A stretch of 64,000 nucleotides of DNA from Actinokineospora enzanensis DSM 44649 (GTDB lineage: Bacteria > Actinomycetota > Actinomycetes > Mycobacteriales > Pseudonocardiaceae): positions 1 through 64,000 of the forward strand of contig NZ_KB894412.1 in the NCBI RefSeq assembly GCF_000374445.1. Direction: 5' to 3'. Of this stretch, positions 35,825 through 43,222 are shown in pieces. The notes under the pieces are model-generated. The model was not told the origin of the DNA, did not search any database, and saw nothing but the letters and a program-made list of their open reading frames with translations. The translations under genes were made by a program, and so were the position numbers. How positions within the stretch are numbered: the first letter of the stretch is position 1; each line of letters begins with the position of its first letter.

Positions 35825-36198
35825 CGCTCGCCCGTGAGCTGGGCCGCCCAGCGGACGAAGGCGTGGCCTCGGGGGCCGGGGAGTTCCAGGACCGGGCCGG
35901 TGGTGTTCTTGGAGTCGCGGATGCCGAAGAGATCCGGGGTCTGCGCGACCTCGACGCAGGAGCCGCTCTCGCCACCGCTGAAGGTCGACTTGTGCCAGGC
36001 GACTTCGACGCAGGAACCGCTCGCACCGCCGCTGTAGGTGGACTTATGCCAAGCCAACTCGACGCAGGAACCGCCTTCGCCACCGCTGAAGGTGGACTTG
36101 CGCCAGGCCAGCTCGATGCACGAGCCGTTCTGACCACCGCTGTGGCTGGACTTGCGGAATGTCGCGTCCTGCCAGGCTGAGCCTTTGTCGTCGGCCAT
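35821..36198 (-). CDS. DUF397 protein with four tandem motif repeats
   Basis: 125 residues. The DUF397 core motif K-S-[ST]-x-SGG-x-x-GSC-[VI]-E-[VL]-A occurs four times in a row, each 18 residues long, at residues 15-86. A single ordinary C-terminal half follows (TPDLFGIRDSKNTTGPVLEL, ending FVRWAAQLTGE). The usual protein has one motif and about 60-65 residues. ATG 36198 is chosen because MADDKGSAWQDATFRKSS is a normal DUF397 start; the frame is open upstream. First gene of a two-gene DUF397 operon downstream of the HTH-DUF5753/DUF397 operon. Confidence 0.85.
   Translation of the reverse strand: MADDKGSAWQDATFRKSSHSGGQNGSCIELAWRKSTFSGGEGGSCVELAWHKSTYSGGASGSCVEVAWHKSTFSGGESGSCVEVAQTPDLFGIRDSKNTTGPVLELPGPRGHAFVRWAAQLTGER
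35941..36156 (-). repeat. Four in-frame 54-base tandem repeats in DUF397 gene
   Basis: Four copies of a 54-base unit encoding 18 residues. They differ mostly at the two positions after SGG (QN, EG, AS, ES) and at the residue after KS (SH, TF, TY, TF). This suggests expansion by slippage or unequal exchange followed by divergence. Confidence 0.85.
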
Positions 36199-36298
36199 TC
36201 TCTGATGGTGGCACGAAAGTTGCCGAGACCGAGACGGCCAAGCGGGGGACGGCGGTGGCGCCGGGACTGTGGCATTCTCCAGGCAGGCGCCTGCACGC

Positions 36299-36339
36299 AC
36301 GGTCGTCCCGACCCACCGCTTCTGGGTCGGGACGACCGT
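36299..36339. terminator. 17-bp hairpin terminator
   Basis: A perfect 17-base stem (arms 36299-36315 and 36323-36339) with a 7-base loop follows the stop of the two-repeat DUF397 gene. It ends the HTH-DUF5753/DUF397 operon. Reverse direction is relevant; no U-tract, as is usual in high-GC actinomycetes. Confidence 0.75.
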
Positions 36340-36344
36340 CGCGA

Positions 36345-36617
36345 TCAGCCGAGAAGGCGGCCAGCGCGCACTGCATGCACGAACGCGAGTCCTTGGGCGC
36401 CAGTCAGCTCCAGGACTGGACCAGCGGCGTTCTTGGAGTCACGGATGCCGAAGAGATCCGGCGTCCGTGCGACCTCCACACAAGAGCCGTTCTCGCCACC
36501 GCTGAAACTCGACTTGCGCCAGGCCAGCTCGACGCACTCGCCGTTCTGGCCACCGCTGAAGCTCGACTTGCGGAACACCGTGTCTGTCCAGGTGGCACGG
36601 TTACTGTTGATCATCAT
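36345..36617 (-). CDS. DUF397 protein with two motif repeats
   Basis: 90 residues. Two 18-residue DUF397 motifs in tandem (SFSGGQNGECVELAW then SFSGGENGSCVEVA), then TPDLFGIRDSKNAAGPVLEL, nearly identical to the same segment of the four-repeat paralogue at 35821-36198. The start overlaps the stop of the HTH-DUF5753 gene by 4 bases. The pair is the classic regulator-DUF397 unit. Confidence 0.88.
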   Translation of the reverse strand: MMINSNRATWTDTVFRKSSFSGGQNGECVELAWRKSSFSGGENGSCVEVARTPDLFGIRDSKNAAGPVLELTGAQGLAFVHAVRAGRLLG

Positions 36618-37498
36618 TTCACCTCCCTCATTGCCCTCTCGATAATCCCACGCGAGTCACGCGGGTTCGCCGCCATGCCACGGAGCCTGCCGAGCGCCCG
36701 CCGGTACTCGGCGACCTCGGATGGCTTGTCGAAGTACTTGCCGCCGGTCAGCATCTCGATGTAGACCAACCCAAGATCGTCCTCCACATCGGGCGGGAAC
36801 GTCATCAAGGTGAAGGTGCCACAGTCCTGCGCCGGGTTCGGCCCGGCGTCATAAGGCAGGATCTGGATGTCGATACGAGGGCGCTCCATCAACTCCAGCA
36901 AGTACTGCAACTGCGCGCGCATGGTCTCGGCATCACCACGCTGCCGGTACAGCACTGACTCGTCCATGACCGTTGCCACGTGGACGTGGCCGAGGATCTT
37001 CTGGCGCCCCATCCTTACCTCGACCAACTGCCGAACCTGCACGTCTGTCAGGTCCGGGTTCCCCCGGATGACCGCCTCGGCATAGTCCTGCGTCTGGAAG
37101 AGGCCACGCACCACCACACTGTCAAAGCTGGAGAGTTCGGCGGCACTGGACTCCAGGCCCAGGAACAGGTCGAACCAGCTCGGGACCTTGCCGGACAGCC
37201 CGCTCCACCAGTTCCGCGCCTTGCGGGCCGCCGAGTGCAGCTCCAGCATGAACGGGATGCGGTCCTCCTTGCCGTAGAGGCCGAGCAGGATCTCCAGATC
37301 CGTCGCCGGTGGCAGGGTCGATGCCTCGATCTTGCTGATGTGCGCCGTGGTGCGCTTGACCCGCTTGGCGGCATCGCCTTGCGTCAAGCCCGCTTCCTCG
37401 CGCCAACGGCGCAGCGACAGCGAGATCGCCCGCTTGAACAGCGCGGGGCTGCCGGACTGTAGGGACTTGGGGAGACCAGACTCGTTCACGTCGCTCAC
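36614..37498 (-). CDS. HTH-DUF5753 (WhiJ-like) regulator
   Basis: 294 residues. An Xre-type HTH (about 25-80; LRRWREEAGLTQGDAAKRV, HISKIEAS) is followed by the DUF5753 domain (about 110-285; RGLFQTQDYAEAVIRG, DESVLYRQ, QILPYDAGPNPA, VYIEMLTGG). In Streptomyces such proteins act with small DUF397 partners to control development and secondary metabolism. It is coupled to the two-repeat DUF397 gene. Divergent from a second HTH-DUF5753 gene set. Confidence 0.9.
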   Translation of the reverse strand: MSDVNESGLPKSLQSGSPALFKRAISLSLRRWREEAGLTQGDAAKRVKRTTAHISKIEASTLPPATDLEILLGLYGKEDRIPFMLELHSAARKARNWWSGLSGKVPSWFDLFLGLESSAAELSSFDSVVVRGLFQTQDYAEAVIRGNPDLTDVQVRQLVEVRMGRQKILGHVHVATVMDESVLYRQRGDAETMRAQLQYLLELMERPRIDIQILPYDAGPNPAQDCGTFTLMTFPPDVEDDLGLVYIEMLTGGKYFDKPSEVAEYRRALGRLRGMAANPRDSRGIIERAMREVK

Positions 37499-37557
37499 CT
37501 TCCGCGCACTTCCCCAACCGGTCCGCAGGCTTCACCCGATCGGACGAGGTTCGTTGA

Positions 37558-37591
37558 ATTGACATCGTTGAGTTAACAGTAGACATTCTAC
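37558..37591. promoter_or_regulatory. Promoter and palindrome between divergent HTH regulators
   Basis: TTGACA (37559-37564) is followed, 15 bases on, by a 13-base palindrome GTAGA-CAT-TCTAC (37579-37591). An internal GTTAAC lies between. It sits 60-93 bases before the HTH-DUF5753 start at 37498 in an AT-rich island of an otherwise GC-rich gap. It is a likely operator for that regulator, and no other feature was seen in 37499-37767. Confidence 0.4.
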
Positions 37592-37767
37592 ATGGGCTGA
37601 TTTCAACCGGCCCGCCAGGAGCGTCGGGTTGCAGGCGCCAGGCTCATCCCGGCGCTCCTGGTCCAACCCGACGACGGCGCGGGAGGCGTCATGTCCTTCT
37701 CCCCCAAGGCTCCCGGCGGCCCGGCGAGTATTCCGACCAGGGCCGTCGAACTCCAGCCAGAAACGGG

Positions 37768-38046
37768 GTGTGCGTGAAAGTTCCTCCGTTGCGGTCATGG
37801 AAACGCTTCGGTTGGCCGCGTGATCCGGAGGGCTGGTCGATTCCCTGCCACGACGAACAGGGGCGTCGGGCGCGGCTCGAAGTGTCCTTGTCCGCCAAGG
37901 GGATCCGCGTGCACTGCACCCGTCCCGGTCCCTGGATCCTCTCCCCATTACTCACCGGCCGTTTCCGTGCCGCGCTCCGCGATGCCGGGATCACGTTCTC
38001 GCTCGCCGATCCCGATGACGATTCCCGTCCCAAGCCCGCCGCGTAA
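37768..38046 (+). CDS. Small conserved hypothetical protein
   Basis: 92 residues, basic, no membrane segment or known motif. It contains SWKRFGWPRDPEGWSIPCHD and ends DPDDDSRPKPAA. It sits 14 bases before the second HTH-DUF5753 gene on the same strand and probably forms an operon with it, in the position often held by a DUF397 gene. The sequence is not DUF397. GTG start. Confidence 0.6.
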   Translation: MCVKVPPLRSWKRFGWPRDPEGWSIPCHDEQGRRARLEVSLSAKGIRVHCTRPGPWILSPLLTGRFRAALRDAGITFSLADPDDDSRPKPAA

Positions 38047-38060
38047 CCCCAGGACTTCCC

Positions 38061-38879
38061 ATGCACCGCACCCGTTACCGCCGCACCGCCACCCGACTCC
38101 GTGCCCTGCGGGTCGACTCCGGTCTCAACGCCACCACGCTCGCCGAGCGGCTCGGGTGGACGTCGTCGAAGATCAGTCATCTGGAGTTGGGGCAGCGGCG
38201 GGTCACCGCCGATGATGCCGCCCGCTATCTACACGCCCTGGGCGTCGACTTCGACGAGGGGCGGGCCATCCTGGACGACCTCGACCGCGACGCCCAGCCG
38301 CACTGGTGGTGGCAACCACAACTCGACATGCCCGCGACCTGGTGCGAGGCCGTCGACCTGGAGTCCCGCGCGGACAGCGTCACCATCTACGCGGCCGCGC
38401 TCATCCCGGACCTGGCCCAGACCCCCGACTACGCCAAGGCCGCCCTCGCCTGCCAACACCCCACCCTCACCGAACCCGACCTGCACCGCCGCGTCGGCCT
38501 GCACACCAGCCGCCAGCTGTCCCTGCTGAGCCGGGCCTCCGTCGACATCACCGCGATCATCGACGAATCGGCCCTGCACCGCCGCCTCCTCGACCCGCGC
38601 CAGGAACGCGCCCAACTCGCCTACCTGCGCACCCTCTCCCCCCGCGTCACCTTCCGCGTCCTCCCGCTCGGCCCACCCCACCCCGGCATGATCACCGGCC
38701 CGTTCACGCTGCTGACCTTCCCGCACGAACCCACCAGCGTGCACACGGATGGCAACCACCCCACCATCGAGGAACGCGACCGCGTCGCCCTCTACACCGC
38801 CACCGCCGACACACTCCGCGCGTCCGCCCTCACCCCGGCCGACTCCCTGGCCTTCCTCGACTCACTGACCGTGCCCTGA
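38061..38879 (+). CDS. HTH-DUF5753 regulator, second copy
   Basis: 272 residues. N-terminal Xre HTH (about 8-62; LRALRVDSGLNATTLAERLGW, KISHLELGQRRV), then DUF5753 (IYAAALIPDLAQTPDYAKAAL, IIDESALHRR, FRVLPLGPPHPG). It differs clearly from the 36614-37498 copy, so it is not a recent duplicate. Together with the upstream small gene it may form its own regulatory pair. Confidence 0.88.
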   Translation: MHRTRYRRTATRLRALRVDSGLNATTLAERLGWTSSKISHLELGQRRVTADDAARYLHALGVDFDEGRAILDDLDRDAQPHWWWQPQLDMPATWCEAVDLESRADSVTIYAAALIPDLAQTPDYAKAALACQHPTLTEPDLHRRVGLHTSRQLSLLSRASVDITAIIDESALHRRLLDPRQERAQLAYLRTLSPRVTFRVLPLGPPHPGMITGPFTLLTFPHEPTSVHTDGNHPTIEERDRVALYTATADTLRASALTPADSLAFLDSLTVP

Positions 38880-38962
38880 TCCCGCTTGTCCTGGCAGCGC
38901 ACCAAGCTGGTGCTCGGGGTGTTCCGGTAGCCACCTGGTTGGCCGATGCGGGGTGGATGTAA

Positions 38963-38982
38963 CAGGCGCTACTTTCGTGGTT
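38963..38982 (+). promoter_or_regulatory. Putative leaderless promoter of ChrB-like gene
   Basis: TACTTT about 7 bases upstream of GTG 38983 fits a -10 box. No ribosome site precedes any start here. This supports 38983 over GTG 38953. Confidence 0.35.
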
Positions 38983-39525
38983 GTGACCGAGAAGGCGCGC
39001 TGGCAAGTACTGGTGGTCCGAGTCCCCGCCGAACCCTCCAAACACCGGGTCGCCGTCTGGCGGGAGTTACGCCGGATCGGGGCGTTGTCGCTGGGACAGG
39101 GGACGTGGGTCGTGCCTGATGCGCCCGTGTTCGCCGACGGCGTGACCAAGGTCGTCGAGCTGGCCGAGCGGGGTGAGGGCGAGGTGACGGTGCTCGACGC
39201 CTCCGGGCGGTCCGAGGCGGACGCTACTCGACTGTCCACTTTGTTCACTGCGGAGCGGTCGGAGGAGTGGGCGGAGTTCCTGGCGGACTGTGGGAAGTTC
39301 GATGCCGAGATCGACAAGGAGATCGGCAAGGGGAAGTTCACGCTGGCCGAGTTGGAGGAGGAAGAACAGAGCCTCGACCGGCTTCGGCGCTGGCACCGGG
39401 ACATCCATACCCGCGACATCTTTGGTGCGCCGGAGGTCGGCGAGGCAGACGAACGGTTGGAACACTGCGCCACCCGACTTGCCGAGTACACGCAGCAGGT
39501 CTTTCAGGCACTGCACCAACTCTGA
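38983..39525 (+). CDS. ChrB N-terminal-domain protein (chromate-resistance-like)
   Basis: About 180 residues, cytosolic. It opens with VTEKARWQVLVVRVPAEPSKHRVAVWRELRRIGALSL, the ChrB N-terminal pattern, and includes GTWVVPDAP. The C-terminal half is helical and rich in Glu, with a RRWHRDIHTRDIFG segment. Full ChrB proteins carry a second domain and sit next to the ChrA transporter; neither is present. A PaaX-like regulatory role is possible. It overlaps the stop of the NACHT 3' part by 22 bases, convergently. Confidence 0.75.
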   Translation: MTEKARWQVLVVRVPAEPSKHRVAVWRELRRIGALSLGQGTWVVPDAPVFADGVTKVVELAERGEGEVTVLDASGRSEADATRLSTLFTAERSEEWAEFLADCGKFDAEIDKEIGKGKFTLAELEEEEQSLDRLRRWHRDIHTRDIFGAPEVGEADERLEHCATRLAEYTQQVFQALHQL

Positions 39526-40940
39526 AGCGCCCGCAACCGCTTGCGCGTCGCCGCCGACATCCGACCAACGGCTAGGGCCTGTTCCAACGCGGCCTCCAAC
39601 TCGGTCCGGTACCCAGTCCTGATCAACAGATCCGCCGCTGTAGTGCCCGCTCCCACATCCTCGCCATGGTGCACCGCTACATTCAGCCAGATATTTGCTG
39701 CCTGCGGCAGAAGTCCCGATCTCGCCAGGCACTCGGCCGCGTCAAGGCGCACGATGGCGGAAAGGTCCTCGGCGAGGATGTCCCGCACGATAGAATCCGC
39801 GACACCCGCGCCGCGATGGTCCAGCATCATGACCAGCGCATCGTCCAACCGTCCGTCCTCGACATGTATGGCGTGCCTGAAAGCCCGAGCCAGGAGTTCG
39901 TTCGCCTCTTCGGTCCGTGCTGCCGACCGGAGTATTGACGCCAGCAGCGGCAGGTCCGAGTACTCGCAGTCGTCGATGCGATCGAGGATGGCGGACATCA
40001 GCTCCGCAGGCGGTGGGTACCATTCCGCACCCATCATTACCAGCACATTCAGCGGCGGCCGCTCCTTGATCACCCCTCGCATCAAGGCGGCCGACTCGTC
40101 GAACCGACCCGTGCGATGAAGCAGGCCCACAAGCTGAGCGCGTAGCGCGGCTGGACGTCCCTCGGCGTCGGCCAAGACGGTGGCGGTCCCATTGGCCAAG
40201 GTGGTCAAGATCCAGGTGACACGCCTGTAGTCAGGCTTGCTCATCGGACGGGATGCCAGCAACATCGTTGTGATCTGGCGTGCCTCAGTGTGGAAGCCGT
40301 TGTAGACCAGCCAAGTCGCGATCCGCCCGGTGCGGGCCTGGGACATCTCCCAGTTGTCCAAGACCGCCCTCATGAGTCGGTCCGCATCGTCCTCACCAGT
40401 CACCACGACGTCGAGCAATTCCTGGATCTCTTTGGCATCCACGTGGGACAGGCAGGTCCAGGCCAGGTCCACCGCAGCAGCCTTGTCCACGTCAAGTAGC
40501 GCCCGTACGGCGACGAGTTGGTACGCTGCATCCGGCGGGGTGCGCTCGACGACTTCGCTCACCGCCGTGGCTCCCCCCACTTCAAGCAGTGCGCGCGCAG
40601 CATCGCGAAACTCCCGTTCGGAACACTCCGTACTTAGGGCGTTCCGGGCGGCCCAGGTCGCGTCTTCACACATGCCAAGGGCGGCGAGCAGGCTGCTCAG
40701 CATCGCCCAGTCAAGGCGGAAGTCGTTCAGGGAACCCGCCCAGAAGTCCCGGGACTTCCGCGCCACCGGCTCAGTCACCGATCCATCGGGTATGGCGATC
40801 AGCCCGTCCCGCACGCGCGGGTCGGCGCGAAGCGGCACCATCACCTCCCGTAGAAGTGCACGCGTCGCGTCCACGAAGTCGGCGTTCGCCAACACGGTGG
40901 CGATGCCGATGACAATCGTGTAGTCCGTCGCCGACGCCCC
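39504..40940 (-). CDS. 3' part of frameshifted NACHT protein (helical repeat region)
   Basis: Encodes about 480 residues of helical repeats (HEAT/TPR-like: ATWAARNALSTECSEREFRDAARALLE, DESAALMRGVIKERPPL, AANIWLNVAVHHGED). These continue the C-terminal sensor arm of the NACHT protein encoded just upstream in another frame. The junction is at a CCCC run (40937-40940; GGGG on the coding strand). Removing one G would join ARDLVEEPLMRLAR to ASATDYTIVIGIA without a break. No independent start with a ribosome site is evident; ATG 40982 lies inside the upstream gene. Confidence 0.65.
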   Translation of the reverse strand, partial: GASATDYTIVIGIATVLANADFVDATRALLREVMVPLRADPRVRDGLIAIPDGSVTEPVARKSRDFWAGSLNDFRLDWAMLSSLLAALGMCEDATWAARNALSTECSEREFRDAARALLEVGGATAVSEVVERTPPDAAYQLVAVRALLDVDKAAAVDLAWTCLSHVDAKEIQELLDVVVTGEDDADRLMRAVLDNWEMSQARTGRIATWLVYNGFHTEARQITTMLLASRPMSKPDYRRVTWILTTLANGTATVLADAEGRPAALRAQLVGLLHRTGRFDESAALMRGVIKERPPLNVLVMMGAEWYPPPAELMSAILDRIDDCEYSDLPLLASILRSAARTEEANELLARAFRHAIHVEDGRLDDALVMMLDHRGAGVADSIVRDILAEDLSAIVRLDAAECLARSGLLPQAANIWLNVAVHHGEDVGAGTTAADLLIRTGYRTELEAALEQALAVGRMSAATRKRLRALQSWCSA

Positions 40941-42831
40941 GCGCCAGCCGCATGAGCGGCTCCTCCACCAGGTCTCGGGCACCCAGCCTGATCAGCCCTT
41001 CCACCACCCGGTGGTGATCGTCCGGTTCGCCCTCCTCGATCCGGTCGAGCAACCATCGAACCGCTGCCTCACGGTCGGCCAGGGCACCGGCCACGACGGC
41101 CGCCTCGATCCGGCTCTTGGTGGATAGATCGATGTCGTCGCGAATCCGGACCACACGATCGAGCACGAGGTCCCGGTGGGCCCCAATACCGATGAGCACC
41201 TCGCGGATCTTCTCCGCCTCTCTGCTGCCAGAAAGGCCTGAGATGAGAAGCAGGTGAACCAGCCGCTGCACGACCTCGGCGGCGAGGTCCCGGGCCACCG
41301 GTATGTCCTCGGCCAGCAGTCGCCCGGCCAGCAGGACACTGTCGTGATCTTTGTCGAGCAGCCTGTGGAAGACCTTGGCGATGTCGTTGCCCTGCGCGCC
41401 CCAGAGCACGAACGCGAACACGGCGTAGCCCTGGCTGGCTTCCAGCAGACCCTTGGCGATCCAGACGTCCATGGACGAGAAGTCCGGGCCGATGTCCCGC
41501 GCAAGGTGGCGGGCGGCGAGAAACTCGGCGAACGACTGGTGGGAGAACGACAGGTCGTCATCGTCCCGGGCGAACACGCCACTGCTGCTCAGCAGAGCGC
41601 GCAGATCCTGCTCCCAACCCGGTGGACGTTCGGTGCGGTTCGCCGCGATCCATGCAACCGCAGCTGGCAGCGCCGACCCGCCGATGCCCACGTGCCCCAC
41701 AGCCGCACGTTCAATGATCTCCACCCGGTGGTCGTCCATCCAGATGGCGAGTGCGAGTCGGTCGGGCTTGTCGGCGAGGGTGCGGCGGAGTTCGTCGCGG
41801 GTGCGGCGGCCGCTTGCCTCGTCCGTCAGCAGGTAGTCCATGAACCGCTGGTAGAGGCTGGCAACACTGCGCGGCAGTTCGCGGTGCGGTTCCAGTGTGT
41901 GCGCGATGGCCGCAATGGTTGCCAGCAGAGGGTTACGGACCAGATCCCGCAGCTTGCGGTCGCGCACTTGGCGAACGAAGTCAGCCGCACGGGTCTGCGC
42001 GGTCAACGGGTCCTGTGCACGGAACCAGGCACCGGCGAACTCGTCCAGGTCCTGTTCGCGGAACGGCTGGATCGTGTACGACTCCGCGCCCACCTCCTTG
42101 AACGGTTCCATCTCCTTCTCGGACAGTGGCCGGGTCGTGACCACGATCCGGTAATGCTCCGATCGGCGCATCTGCGACGTGATCGCGTGGATCACCTGAC
42201 CCCGCACCTGCCGGTTGGCGATCTCGTCCAACCCATCGATGAACACCAGCCAGCGCGCACCGAACGCACTGTGGGCGAACAGGGCCGGGTCGGGCGGGCT
42301 GGTCAGCAACCGGCCGACCGCGTCCCGCACGCCTGCCGCGATCGACTCGCTCCACGAGCGGTCCTCGGCCAGCGCACGCGCCGGTACGCGAACAGCCAGG
42401 AAAGGCTCGTCCAGCGGAGGCGACGCCGCTTCCGCCCCAAGCCAGTGGTCGCAGATCCGTTGTACGTACATGTGGCCGAGCGTGGACTTGCCCGCGCCAG
42501 GCTCCCCCAGGATCACCACATGACCGCCCTGGTTCAACGCCTCCGCGACCGACAGCTGCCGGTCGCCGCCCTCGCGGATGCGTTGCTGGACATAGACCTT
42601 GGCCAGTTCGGGCCGTCGCACACCCAGTAGCCGGTAGGGCAGGGTGTCGACCGCCTCTCGCTGGGCGATCAGCAGGTCGGCGAGCCCGGGGGTGATCTTC
42701 GGCAGGCGCCACCAGTCGATCAGCGGCGGGTAGGTGGCGGGGTCGACCGGGCCGACCACCACACGGTCGATCCGTTCGGCCTGCACGATCGTGCCGTGGA
42801 TCTGCTCGGCATGGACCTCGTTGTGCCCCAC
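40771..42831 (-). CDS. NACHT STAND NTPase, 5' part of a frameshifted gene
   Basis: Up to 686 residues in frame. The N-terminus has EVHAEQIHGTIVQAERI, a short motif like that of the 26906-29032 NACHT protein. The NACHT domain follows: Walker A GEPGAGKST (about 109-117), Walker B WLVFIDGLDE (about 194-204), IVVTTRPL, and FSHQSFAEFLAARHLA in the last NACHT helices. Helical repeats then begin. After about residue 630 the frame turns into low-complexity sequence because of a +1 shift at 40937-40940; the true protein would run on to 39504, about 1110 residues in all. GTG 42831 is preferred since GGAGAAGG sits just upstream at proper spacing; GTG 42837 abuts it. A sensor of invading molecules is inferred. 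Confidence 0.8.
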   Translation of the reverse strand: MGHNEVHAEQIHGTIVQAERIDRVVVGPVDPATYPPLIDWWRLPKITPGLADLLIAQREAVDTLPYRLLGVRRPELAKVYVQQRIREGGDRQLSVAEALNQGGHVVILGEPGAGKSTLGHMYVQRICDHWLGAEAASPPLDEPFLAVRVPARALAEDRSWSESIAAGVRDAVGRLLTSPPDPALFAHSAFGARWLVFIDGLDEIANRQVRGQVIHAITSQMRRSEHYRIVVTTRPLSEKEMEPFKEVGAESYTIQPFREQDLDEFAGAWFRAQDPLTAQTRAADFVRQVRDRKLRDLVRNPLLATIAAIAHTLEPHRELPRSVASLYQRFMDYLLTDEASGRRTRDELRRTLADKPDRLALAIWMDDHRVEIIERAAVGHVGIGGSALPAAVAWIAANRTERPPGWEQDLRALLSSSGVFARDDDDLSFSHQSFAEFLAARHLARDIGPDFSSMDVWIAKGLLEASQGYAVFAFVLWGAQGNDIAKVFHRLLDKDHDSVLLAGRLLAEDIPVARDLAAEVVQRLVHLLLISGLSGSREAEKIREVLIGIGAHRDLVLDRVVRIRDDIDLSTKSRIEAAVVAGALADREAAVRWLLDRIEEGEPDDHHRVVEGLIRLGARDLVEEPLMRLARGVGDGLHDCHRHRHRVGERRLRGRDACTSTGGDGAASRRPARAGRADRHTRWIGD

Positions 42832-42861
42832 ACGCACCCCTTCTCCAGCGGGTACGAAACT

Positions 42862-43119
42862 TTACCTGGGACTGCCTGCCTCCTGCGGGCGAACCGCCGG
42901 GGGTGGTGTCGGACGTGCTACCGAGGTCGGCGTTTGCACGGGAGGAGCGGCGCACGCGACCGCGATCAGCACTATCCCGGTCAACGCGAGGGCGGCCGCG
43001 AACCGGCGGTCGATGCCGAAGCGCATCCAGAGCAGGACTACCAGGGCGACCAGTGCGGGCCACCAGGGGATGAACCAGACGTGTTCGGCTTCCACCCCAA
43101 CAGTGGACCAACACCACAT
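42862..43119 (-). CDS. Small membrane protein upstream of NACHT gene
   Basis: About 85 residues with two hydrophobic segments (FIPWWPALVALVVLLW and FAAALALTGIVLIAVACAA) and a Pro/Thr-rich tail. It has good codon bias and lies 30 bases upstream of the NACHT gene on the same strand. No homologue is recognised. The start (ATG 43119) is uncertain. Confidence 0.4.
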   Translation of the reverse strand: MWCWSTVGVEAEHVWFIPWWPALVALVVLLWMRFGIDRRFAAALALTGIVLIAVACAAPPVQTPTSVARPTPPPAVRPQEAGSPR

Positions 43120-43150
43120 CCGTGTTCGCGTACTGCGAACAACCCACACC

Positions 43151-43162
43151 GGCCGATAGGCC
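43151..43162. promoter_or_regulatory. Palindromic 12-mer shared with 5229-5240
   Basis: GGCCGATAGGCC followed by AAATG. The same 12-mer followed by GAATG is present on the reverse strand at 5229-5240. It lies just upstream of the sensor kinase gene in the divergent region. A shorter version, GGCCTATCGG, is at 63012-63021. Confidence 0.35.
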
Positions 43163-43222
43163 AAATGAATGAACAGTCGGGCATCGGCAAACGCTCGACG
43201 TCACGCGGTCGATACCGGTTAC

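Noticed and set aside
35941-36156. CRISPR-like spaced repeats
   Set aside because: The repeats are contiguous, 54 bases, in frame and encode DUF397 motifs; there are no spacers and no cas genes.
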